Source: Streptomyces sp. NRRL F-5135
GTDB taxonomy: Bacteria > Actinomycetota > Actinomycetes > Streptomycetales > Streptomycetaceae
Assembly (NCBI RefSeq): GCF_000719775.1
Contig: NZ_JOHR01000009.1
Coordinates: forward strand, 248,001 to 312,000
DNA length: 64,000 bases
Direction of reading: 5' to 3'
In this document: piece by piece, positions 51,766 through 58,771 of the stretch
Layout: the number at the start of each line of letters is the position of its first letter
Position numbering within the stretch: position 1 is the stretch's first letter
The notes under the pieces: generated by a model
The model's input: the letters and a program-made list of their open reading frames with translations, nothing else
What the model was told of the DNA's origin: nothing
Database searches by the model: none
Position numbers and translations under genes: made by a program

Positions 51766-52742
51766 CCTGGGGCCGGACTCGCGTGCTCGGCGCACAGGCA
51801 CCCGACGCCCGGCTCGATCCACTCCTGGCCGGCCCACTCGGGATGCCGTTCGATCAGCAACGCCCGGACCTCGGCGACGATCTCGTCCCGGCCCATCGCG
51901 GAGTCACGCCGCCGCCACGTCTCGTCGCGCAGCTCGCGCAGGTAGTCGCGGACGCCGACCAGCACCTCCGGACCGCCGAGGTCGCCGTGGCCGGGCACCA
52001 CCACCCGGGGGCCGGCGGCGGCCAGCCGGTCCGTCACCGCGAGCCAGCGCACACCGGAGACGTCCGTGTCGTACGGCGGGAACCACGGGAAGATGGCGAA
52101 CTGTCCGGTTTCGGCCAGGTCCCCGGTGAACAGCACGCCGGCGTCCGGCACTTCGACCACCTGGTCGCCCTTCGTGTGGCCCCGGCCGGTGGGCCGCAGC
52201 CGTACGGCCCGGCCGCCGAGGTCCAGATCGTACGCGTCGTCGTAGACCACGTCGGGGACCGGTATCCGGACGTCCTCGAGGCGGCGGGCGACCGGCCCGC
52301 CGAAGCCCCGGAACATCTCCAGGTAGCCCGGTCCCTTCGCCTTCAGGTCGTCCGCCTGGGCGCGGTTGACCAGGTACGTCGCCCGGTCGGCGAACACCCG
52401 TGCGCCGAACGCGTGCTCGGGGTGGAAGTGCGTCGTGGTCAGGTACAGCCGACGGCCCTTCGCCACCTCGGTCGCGAAGGCGAGGACCTGCTCTGCGTTG
52501 GCGTTGCCGATGCCCGTCTCGACGACCAGTACGGCCTCCGTACCGCCGATGACACCGATGTTGGGTACGAGACCGACCCGGTGGTTCGGGATCACCAGCA
52601 GGTCGGAGGCGATCTCCTCGGCGTCGGCGACCCGCACGGCGGGGTCGGCCATCGGCCCGTCGGCCACCGGTCCATTACCCACCGGCCCATTGCCCACCGG
52701 CCCGTCGTTCATCAGCTCGTCGCTCATCAGCTCGTCGTTCAT
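51747..52742 (-). CDS. MBL-fold metallohydrolase
   Basis: 331 residues. The metal motif is THFHPEH, where the usual Asp of HxHxDH is Glu; further ligands are in GRGHTKGD, LFTGDLAE and VVPGHGD. The first ~35 residues are made of 15-bp DNA repeats (Asp-Glu-Leu-Met and Gly-Pro-Val-Gly-Asn units) with several in-frame ATGs, so the start is uncertain. Substrate unknown; relatives include lactonases and thioesterases. Divergent from a LysR gene that probably controls it. Confidence 0.83.
   Translation of the reverse strand: MNDELMSDELMNDGPVGNGPVGNGPVADGPMADPAVRVADAEEIASDLLVIPNHRVGLVPNIGVIGGTEAVLVVETGIGNANAEQVLAFATEVAKGRRLYLTTTHFHPEHAFGARVFADRATYLVNRAQADDLKAKGPGYLEMFRGFGGPVARRLEDVRIPVPDVVYDDAYDLDLGGRAVRLRPTGRGHTKGDQVVEVPDAGVLFTGDLAETGQFAIFPWFPPYDTDVSGVRWLAVTDRLAAAGPRVVVPGHGDLGGPEVLVGVRDYLRELRDETWRRRDSAMGRDEIVAEVRALLIERHPEWAGQEWIEPGVGCLCAEHASPAPGPGLTG
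52664..52742. repeat. 15-bp tandem repeats at the MBL gene start
   Basis: Two different 15-bp units, CCACCGGCCCATTGC-like and CATCAGCTCGTCGYT-like, are each repeated two to three times and encode the variable N-terminus of the MBL protein. Confidence 0.75.
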
Positions 52743-52797
52743 GCTCCGATTCCACCGCCCGGTCGACGCGGCCGTCCAAGACCGATCGAGTGGGGCC

Positions 52798-52814
52798 GAT
52801 ACCGCACGGGTATC
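52798..52814. promoter_or_regulatory. LysR-type operator (T-N11-A box)
   Basis: GATACC-N5-GGTATC is a 6-bp inverted repeat that also satisfies the LysR T-N11-A rule (T52800, A52812). It ends 10 bases before the LysR start in the divergent spacer, as expected for an autoregulatory site. Confidence 0.6.
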
Positions 52815-52824
52815 GTCCGCGTTC

Positions 52825-53676
52825 ATGGAGCTACGCACGCTGCGTTATTTCGTGGCCGTCGCCGAGGAACTCCACTTCGGCCGGGCCGCCACCCGGCTGC
52901 ACATGAGCCAGCCGCCGCTGAGCCGGGCGATCAAGCGACTGGAGACCGACGTCGGCGCCGCGCTGCTGCACCGCTCCGCCGCGGGCGTCACGCTCACCCC
53001 GGCCGGGGCGACGCTGCTGGAAGAGGCGCGCGGCCTGCTCGCCCGCGCCGACCGGGTGGGCGCGCGGGTGGCCGCCGCGGCCGGCGCCCCGGCCATCGCC
53101 GTCGGCATCCTGGGCGACGGCTCCGACCTGGGCGCGAGGCGGCTGGCCGCCGCGTACCGCCGGCACCATCCGGACGTCGAGGTCCACGTCCGCGAGACCG
53201 ACCTGACCGATCCGACGTGCGGGCTGCGTGCCGGACGGGTCGATGTCGCCCTGACCCGAGGGCCGTTCGACGAGACCGGCCTGACGGTGCGCGAGCTGCG
53301 CGCCGACTCGGTGGGCGCGGTGCTGCGCGCCGACGATCCGCTGGCCGGCCGCGCCCACCTGGAGCCGGCCGACCTGGCCCACCGGCGCTGGTTCCGGTTC
53401 CCGGACGGCACCGACCCGGTCTGGCAGTCGTACTGGAACGGCGGCGAGCCCCGCGAGGGCCCGGTGGTACGCGCCGTCCAGGAGTGCCGGCAGGCCGTGC
53501 TCTGGAACGGCACGGTCGGCATGACCCCGCTCGGGCACGAACCACCCGAGGGGCTGACCGTGGTACCGGTCGTCGGCATGCCGCCGAGCCGGGTGGTCGT
53601 GGCGTGGAACAAGGGCGACGCGAACCCGCTGATCGGATCGTTCGTCCGGATCGCGAAGGCCGCCTACCGCGACTGA
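52825..53676 (+). CDS. LysR-family transcriptional regulator
   Basis: 283 residues. The N-terminal winged helix ELRTLRYFVAVAEELHFGRAATRLHMSQPPLSRAIKRLE is textbook LysR. A shorter-than-usual effector domain (AIAVGILGDGSDLGARRLAAAYRRHHPDVEV) follows. Divergent from the MBL-fold gene with a T-N11-A box between them. The ligand is unknown. Confidence 0.9.
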   Translation: MELRTLRYFVAVAEELHFGRAATRLHMSQPPLSRAIKRLETDVGAALLHRSAAGVTLTPAGATLLEEARGLLARADRVGARVAAAAGAPAIAVGILGDGSDLGARRLAAAYRRHHPDVEVHVRETDLTDPTCGLRAGRVDVALTRGPFDETGLTVRELRADSVGAVLRADDPLAGRAHLEPADLAHRRWFRFPDGTDPVWQSYWNGGEPREGPVVRAVQECRQAVLWNGTVGMTPLGHEPPEGLTVVPVVGMPPSRVVVAWNKGDANPLIGSFVRIAKAAYRD

Positions 53677-53760
53677 GCGTCAGCGCCCAGCCGCGCGCTC
53701 TCGGTCAGCGCCGGCACTTCCCTGGCGGAGCGACACCCGTCGACCGGCCGTCACCGCCCC

Positions 53761-54639
53761 CTACGCGTCCGCGAGGACCTGCCGCTGCCGGCCCAGTCCT
53801 CCGATCTCCAGCTCCACCACGTCTCCCGCCCGGAGGAACGGCTTCGGCTCCGGCTTGCCCAGGGCGACCCCGGCCGGTGTCCCCGTGTTGATGACGTCGC
53901 CCGGGTACAGCGTCATGAACTGGCTGACGTACCGCACCAGTTCCCCGACCCCGAAGATCTGCCGCGCGGTGGTCCCGTCCTGCTGGAGCTCGCCGTTGAC
54001 CCACAGCCTGAGCGACAGCGCCTGCGGGTCGGGCACCTCGTCCGCCGTCACCAGCCACGGCCCCAACGGGTTGAACGTCTCGCAGTTCTTGCCCTTGTCC
54101 CATGTACCGCCGCGCTCGATCTGGAACTCGCGCTCGGAGACGTCGTGCGAGACGGCGTACCCGCCGACATGCGCCAGGCCCTCTTCGACGGAGTCGAGGT
54201 AGCGGGCGGTGCGCCCGATGACGACGGCGAGTTCGACCTCCCAGTCGGTCTTCACGCTGCCACGCGGTACGAGGACGGTGTCCTCGGGCCCGACCACCGT
54301 GTCCGGCGCCTTGAAGAAGATGATCGGCTCGGTGGGGATCTCCGCACCGGTCTCGGCCGCGTGGTCGTGGTAGTTCAGCCCGATGCACACGATCTTGCCG
54401 ATCCGGCCGAGCGGCGGCCCGACGCGCGGCCCGCCGGTTCCGTCCGGACCGCCGGTGTCGAGCACGGGCAGTTCACCGGAGGCGGCGGCCGACGCGATCC
54501 GTTCGAGCGCGGACGGGTCGGCGAGCAGCGCCCCGTCGATGTCCTTGACCAGGCCCGACAGGTCCCGCAGGGTCGTACCGTCCGGGTCGAGGAGCGCCGG
54601 GCGTTCCGCACCCGCCGCACCGACACGCAGCAACTTCAT
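53761..54639 (-). CDS. Fumarylacetoacetate hydrolase-family protein
   Basis: 292 residues. The core motifs KIVCIGLNYHDHAAE, PIIFFKAPDTVVGP, DWEVELAVVIGR (metal-binding Glu pair), GYAVSHDVSEREFQ and DVINTGTPAGVALG are those of the FAH superfamily, which cleaves or isomerises 2-keto acid intermediates with Mg or Mn. Many Streptomyces members act as acylpyruvases or in aromatic or sugar-acid breakdown. No pathway partner is adjacent. Confidence 0.9.
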   Translation of the reverse strand: MKLLRVGAAGAERPALLDPDGTTLRDLSGLVKDIDGALLADPSALERIASAAASGELPVLDTGGPDGTGGPRVGPPLGRIGKIVCIGLNYHDHAAETGAEIPTEPIIFFKAPDTVVGPEDTVLVPRGSVKTDWEVELAVVIGRTARYLDSVEEGLAHVGGYAVSHDVSEREFQIERGGTWDKGKNCETFNPLGPWLVTADEVPDPQALSLRLWVNGELQQDGTTARQIFGVGELVRYVSQFMTLYPGDVINTGTPAGVALGKPEPKPFLRAGDVVELEIGGLGRQRQVLADA

Positions 54640-54920
54640 GGTCCGTCTCCGTCCGGTCGGGCTGTCTTGAGCTGTCTCGGGCTGTCAGGGGAGGTACGGG
54701 GCGGGGCCACCGATCTCCGGGACCCGGCTGATCCTCCAAGACATCGGATCACTCCGCAAGACCCGGTTCACGTACTGGACCGAAGCGCGCGGCCGCCACC
54801 CCGTGCGCCCGCGGCTCCACACGCCGCCCCGCCGGCCCGGCACGCCCGCACCTGCGCACGCCGCGCCCCGGACCCCCGCGCCGCCCACCCTGCGCACCGC
54901 GCGCACCGCGCGCACCGCGC

Positions 54921-55727
54921 CTACGCGGCCTCGGCGCCTCCGGCGCTCCTCGCGGCCCCGGATGCCTTCGGCGCCGCCGCCTCGGCCCACATCTCCCGGT
55001 AGAGGAAGTACCGCTCGACGGCCGCCCAGGTCGTACTCGTCACCATGTACAGCCCGGCGGCCAGCGGCACCACGGCCACGGTGAGCAGCGTGCCGAACGA
55101 CATCAGCGGCATCACCTTCGTCATCGCGCCCATGCCGGGCAGCGGCCGGCCGTCGGGCCCCTCCGGAGCCGCGGGCGTCGGCGCGGCGGCCATCTGCCGC
55201 TTCGTCATACGGAACGAGAAGGTGGCGACGGCGGCGACGATCGCGAAGAGGGCCACGTACACCAGCCCCGCGCCCGTGAACACCCCGTCCTGCGTGAGCG
55301 CGTCCGCCCAGCGGTGGCCGAGCGGCGCGGCGAAGAGGGAGTGGCCGAGCAGTTCGTTGGGTTCGCCGCCGATCTCGCGGCTGGAGAAGAGGTGGTACAT
55401 GAGGAAGAACGCCGGAATCTGCGCCAGGCTGGGCAGGCAGCCCGCCAGGGGCGAGACGTTCTCCTTGGCGTGCAGTTCCATGAGCGCCTTCTGCATGCGC
55501 TCGGGGTCCTTGCCGTGCTTCTTGCGCAACTCGGCGATCTGCGGCGCGAGCTTCGTACGGGCCTTCTGGCCACGGGCCGCCGCCCGGGACAGCGGATGGA
55601 CGGCGAGCCGTACACCGGCGGTGAAGAGGATGATCGCCGCGGCGGCCGAGCCGGCGTGGAAGAGCGGCTGGAGCAGGTCGGCCAGGCCCCCGACCAGGGT
55701 GGCGAAGGCGGACATCAGAACGGACAT
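54921..55727 (-). CDS. YidC/Oxa1-family membrane protein insertase
   Basis: 268 residues with five hydrophobic stretches. AGVRLAVHPLSRAAARGQKARTKLAPQIAELRKKHGKD (positively charged first loop) and PLAGCLPSLAQIPAFFLMYHLF are hallmarks of YidC. Streptomyces carry several paralogues; the one near dnaA-rnpA is the housekeeping copy, and this one lies beside a DUF6412 gene instead. The expected role is insertion of some membrane proteins. The ATG at 55727. Confidence 0.88.
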   Translation of the reverse strand: MSVLMSAFATLVGGLADLLQPLFHAGSAAAAIILFTAGVRLAVHPLSRAAARGQKARTKLAPQIAELRKKHGKDPERMQKALMELHAKENVSPLAGCLPSLAQIPAFFLMYHLFSSREIGGEPNELLGHSLFAAPLGHRWADALTQDGVFTGAGLVYVALFAIVAAVATFSFRMTKRQMAAAPTPAAPEGPDGRPLPGMGAMTKVMPLMSFGTLLTVAVVPLAAGLYMVTSTTWAAVERYFLYREMWAEAAAPKASGAARSAGGAEAA

Positions 55728-56067
55728 GGTGGCGGAGCCCTCCGTGGGGTCTCGTCGTGCCGGTGAGGGATACGGCGTATGACGACCCGCGAGGGGGCGG
55801 GCAGGGCTGCGACGTGTCGGGGGGTGTCGTCTCGCCTCGTACGAGGCTCGTACGAGGCCGGAGTACCGGACACCAGAGGGCGACCGGCTCCGGACCTCAG
55901 AACCGGACCCGGACCCCGAACGCGGACCCCGGGCTCAGGCCCAAGCCCAGGCCCAGACCATGAACCCCGGGCCCAGACTCCGAACCCGAACCCGAACCCC
56001 AACCCGAGCCTGGCCACGGCCCCCGGCCCCCGGGAACTCGCGGGGTCGAGCGCAGCGCCTGACCGGC
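55728..56067. other. 340-bp spacer rich in short GC repeats
   Basis: There is no convincing gene. It holds the leader of yidC and, at 55930-56008, runs of CCCAGG/AAGCCC and CGAACC units (GAACCC repeated four times near 55982). The repeats could hinder transcription between the DUF6412 and yidC genes. Confidence 0.55.
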
Positions 56068-56388
56068 CTACGCGGCCGTCGGCGACGGACGGCCCGGGGC
56101 TCGCGGCCGGGTACGACCCGCCGCGTCGGGATCCCGTTGCGGCAGGAAGGCGGTGCGTTGCTCGCGGTCGCGGATCGCCGTCCGTACCCGGTGCGGCGGG
56201 TGCGCGGGCACCGAGCGCGCGCTGATGACGGCGCAGACGGCGAGCGCGCTGCCCACGGCGGCGGTCGCGGCGAGCGCGACGGTGGCGGAGAGGAGGCCCG
56301 CGTCGACGAGCAGAACTTCGGTGAGGAGGAAGAGCAGGAGCCCGGCGGGGCGCAGCGGTCGCGACGAACGCAGTGCGTTGCGGACCAT
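56068..56388 (-). CDS. DUF6412-family small membrane protein
   Basis: 106 residues with two adjacent hydrophobic helices (AGLLLFLLTEVLLVDAGLL and VALAATAAVGSALAVCAVISA), followed by a basic cytosolic tail with TAIRDREQRTAFLPQRDPDA. In streptomycetes DUF6412 genes commonly precede a YidC paralogue, as here, hinting at a shared function in membrane protein insertion. The ATG at 56388 has GGGGAGA upstream. Confidence 0.78.
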   Translation of the reverse strand: MVRNALRSSRPLRPAGLLLFLLTEVLLVDAGLLSATVALAATAAVGSALAVCAVISARSVPAHPPHRVRTAIRDREQRTAFLPQRDPDAAGRTRPRAPGRPSPTAA

Positions 56389-56803
56389 GCGTCTCCCCTT
56401 CCTGTGGCTCCCTCGGGCACTCATCGGCCCCACCCACCGGGCCCGGGCATCGGCACCGGGCCCACGGCCATCGTACGGCGTCGGGCGCCGACGGGCCCCG
56501 GGCAGGTGCCAAGGCCTCCCCGACCGGACGATCTGCTCGCACTCCTCCGGAGTGAGAACCGACGAGGCCAGTCCAACGTCGATCACATCTGCCTGGTCGT
56601 GGCCCCTCTCAACTGGCAGGAGGTCATCGATTCCGGAACGTTCGACGTCCTCGAGGGCGCCGTCCCCCGCTGGGGCGCCCGAGGCTTGGCACAGTCGGTC
56701 TACGTCAAGCCCCCCGCTGTAAGGCGGCGAGTTCGTCTTCGGCGACCCCACGACCTGGCGTTGATGCCTGCCACATCGCCCGCGGCACAAAGCACCCAAA
56801 GGG
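56389..56803. other. Island edge with a plus-strand coding remnant
   Basis: No intact gene. From about 56560 to 56720 one plus-strand frame keeps high third-position GC and encodes VDHICLVVAPLNWQEVI and then PRWGARGLAQSVYVKPP, after which the frame decays. It looks like a fragment of a gene with neither a proper start nor stop. I do not recognise the family. Confidence 0.45.
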
Positions 56804-57139
56804 TTAGACCACAACCCTTTCTTCAGTGACCATTACTGACACCGAATTCATATCGATGAACTTACTCTCGTCCGGGTTCACCAACTCCTTGTAATTCTTG
56901 GACGCGAAGAAGGCGTCGTGATCCGCCCAGCTTTCAAACCAGATTTCAGTGAGGCCGTCGTAGGCGGGGCTCGGATACCCTTCGGCGGGTACCGGGTGGG
57001 AGACGGTGTACTTCTTCACGTACTGCCGCGCTTCTGGAATGGAGGTGAACAACGGGGCGTGGCGATTTCGGTGATGCTCGACGAATTCCTCGAAGGTCAT
57101 TCCATCGATACGGTTGATCATGAAAGCGAACTTGATCAC
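56804..57139 (-). CDS. EthD-domain protein
   Basis: 111 residues from a GTG with GGAGA eight bases upstream. The sequence IKFAFMINRIDGMTFEEFVEHHRNRHAPLF is the EthD dimeric alpha/beta-barrel signature, with the conserved histidines of that helix. EthD-type proteins assist or catalyse oxidation or cyclisation steps in degradation and polyketide pathways. It is divergent from a MerR regulator, the likely controller. Codon use is less GC-biased than its neighbours. Confidence 0.85.
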   Translation of the reverse strand: MIKFAFMINRIDGMTFEEFVEHHRNRHAPLFTSIPEARQYVKKYTVSHPVPAEGYPSPAYDGLTEIWFESWADHDAFFASKNYKELVNPDESKFIDMNSVSVMVTEERVVV

Positions 57140-57283
57140 GGACTTCTCCTTTTCATGCTCGCGGACGCGAGAGTTCGGCAACCAGATGCCCCGGCGGCGG
57201 ATCGCGAGCCATGGGGTTAACCTAAACGCTCACATCGACGTCAAGGGCAAGTCGCCGTGACCCAATGCACACGAGGGGTTGAG
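57140..57283. promoter_or_regulatory. Divergent EthD/MerR control region
   Basis: It contains the palindrome GGTTAACC and, read on the minus strand, TTGCCC and TAGGTT spaced by 20 bases. This stretched spacing is typical of MerR-activated promoters and would drive the EthD gene. The match is suggestive only. Confidence 0.4.
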
Positions 57284-57652
57284 ATGCGGATCGGTGAACT
57301 GTCCGCCCGGACAGGAGCAAGCCGTCGATCACTGCGCTACTACGAGCAGCAGGGCCTGCTGGTCAGCACAAGGTCCCCCAGCGGCCAGCGGTGCTACGAC
57401 GATGATCACGTCCAGCGGGTGGCGCTGGTTCAGAGCTTCCTGGCCGCCGGAATGTCCAGCAGAACCATCGCTCAGATGGTCCCCTGCATGACGGAGCCCA
57501 ACATGGACAGAGCCCGGGAAGCTTTGACCGCAATGAATCAGGAGCGAAATCGCCTTTCGTCCACAATAGACAGCCTGGCCGCCGCCAGAGCAGCACTTGA
57601 TCACCTGATTGACGTAAATCGGAACTTTCTGGCGAACGCGGCGGACGACTAG
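57284..57652 (+). CDS. MerR-family transcriptional regulator
   Basis: 122 residues. MRIGELSARTGASRRSLRYYEQQGLL is the MerR winged-helix start, followed by RSPSGQRCYDDDHVQRVALVQSFLAAGMSSRTIAQM and a coiled coil (AREALTAMNQERNRLSSTIDSLAAARAALDHLI). The ATG at 57284 has GAGGGG upstream. There is no large effector domain; two cysteines at QRCYDD and VPCMTE could sense a thiol-reactive signal. It probably activates the divergent EthD gene. Confidence 0.88.
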   Translation: MRIGELSARTGASRRSLRYYEQQGLLVSTRSPSGQRCYDDDHVQRVALVQSFLAAGMSSRTIAQMVPCMTEPNMDRAREALTAMNQERNRLSSTIDSLAAARAALDHLIDVNRNFLANAADD

Positions 57653-57799
57653 GCGTCGGGCTGCCTGAATCAATATTCTGGTTTTCCTCCGGTGAAATAT
57701 TCCGCGCCGTGCAGTGCGCGCCCAAATTGCTCCCTGTCTGACATCTTCCACGATCCGCCGGGTTGGAGTCTGTAAGAGGTCAAGTGGACAGGGGTGCGG

Positions 57800-58180
57800 T
57801 CATGGTCGGCGGTCAGGACGCTCGCCCCAACGGAGAGTCGTCCATGCCTGACGGATCAGGCTATGGATGGTGATGATCGTGCCGGCGAGGTCGAAGAAGG
57901 CGTCGATGACGGCGGCCCGGCGTTCGCAACAGCGGGCGAGGCGGTGGAAGGCGTTCTGCCAGGCGTGGGTGCGCTCGACGTGCCACCGCTGACTTGCCTG
58001 GATCGGCGTCTTCTGGCCTTTGTGTGCGATCCGGCCGTCCACCGGTGAGCGTCCGGCGGCCTCGCCGCCGCCGGGTGCCTTGGCGAGGGAGCCGTCGACG
58101 GCGATCTGATCGAGGACGAGGCCGACGATCCGGTCGTAAAAATCCAGCGCGATCTGTTGCCTCTGAGCCGAACCTCACTC
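57800..58180 (-). pseudogene. IS5-type transposase remnant with internal deletion
   Basis: One open frame joins DRIVGLVLDQIAVDGSLAKAPGGGEA (first catalytic aspartate region of IS5-like DDE transposases) directly to IAHKGQKTPIQASQRWHVERTHAWQNAF and a usual C-terminal end, stopping at 57800. The part carrying the second catalytic Asp, about 100 residues in intact relatives, is missing, as is the N-terminus. The element cannot move by itself. It marks past transposition next to the NACHT gene. Confidence 0.8.
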
Positions 58181-58366
58181 AGCTGAAGGCCCGGGAAAAG
58201 CAGTTGGCGTATCCGCGGTGCACGACAGCGTGATCGAAGGTCTCGTCCGACATCTGCTCAAGTACGGCGGTATCCGTGCCCGCCCCTCTACCTCACCCGG
58301 CGAGACCTTCGATAACGAGATTCACGGTGTTGAACGCCGTTGCCTCAAAGATCGCCCGGACGAGTC
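58181..58366. other. Junk-like spacer with a 13-bp inverted repeat
   Basis: ATCGAAGGTCTCG (58233-58245) and its complement (58301-58313) form an inverted repeat 55 bp apart. Flanking bases also partly match. Short frames here (a 50-codon plus-strand frame ending at 58370) look like scraps of insertion-element or host genes. No intact gene was identified. Confidence 0.45.
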
Positions 58367-58690
58367 CTAGTCGTTCTGCTCCGCGGTAATGTCGCCTTTC
58401 GCCTTGGCGGTGCGAAGGATCTGCACACCTTTCCCCTTCATCGTCACCCGCACGGAGCCGCCGCTCTTCACACCCCGGACTTCCTGGCGCCGGGGCGGCG
58501 AACCGGGCCCGGAGGGCGTTTCCTCCGACCGCGCATGCCATATGGCGAGGGCCGCCGAGATCATCAGGAGCACTGCCGCGCAAGCGCCCCACGCGACGGA
58601 CCAGTTCTGCGTCAGCATGCCGGTGGCGACGTTCACCGCTCCCGCGAGAACGACCGACCCTCCAACCGCCCAAGCCCGCATCGTATTCAT
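58367..58690 (-). CDS. Small two-helix membrane protein divergent from the NACHT gene
   Basis: 107 residues from the ATG at 58690, chosen for the strong GGGGAGG site; an ATG at 58747 lacks one. Two membrane helices (WAVGGSVVLAGAVNVATGML and WGACAAVLLMISAALAIW) are followed by a ~55-residue polar tail ending GVQILRTAKAKGDITAEQND. I do not recognise a family. About 80 bp separate it from the NACHT NTPase gene in divergent orientation, suggesting joint regulation and perhaps partnership at the membrane. Confidence 0.7.
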   Translation of the reverse strand: MNTMRAWAVGGSVVLAGAVNVATGMLTQNWSVAWGACAAVLLMISAALAIWHARSEETPSGPGSPPRRQEVRGVKSGGSVRVTMKGKGVQILRTAKAKGDITAEQND

Positions 58691-58771
58691 GGCCACAGCC
58701 TCCCCGTACGCTCCCTGTCGGGCCATCAATTCGTTACCATTGTCCATCAGTTGAGCTTTCGGGGGAACCGC

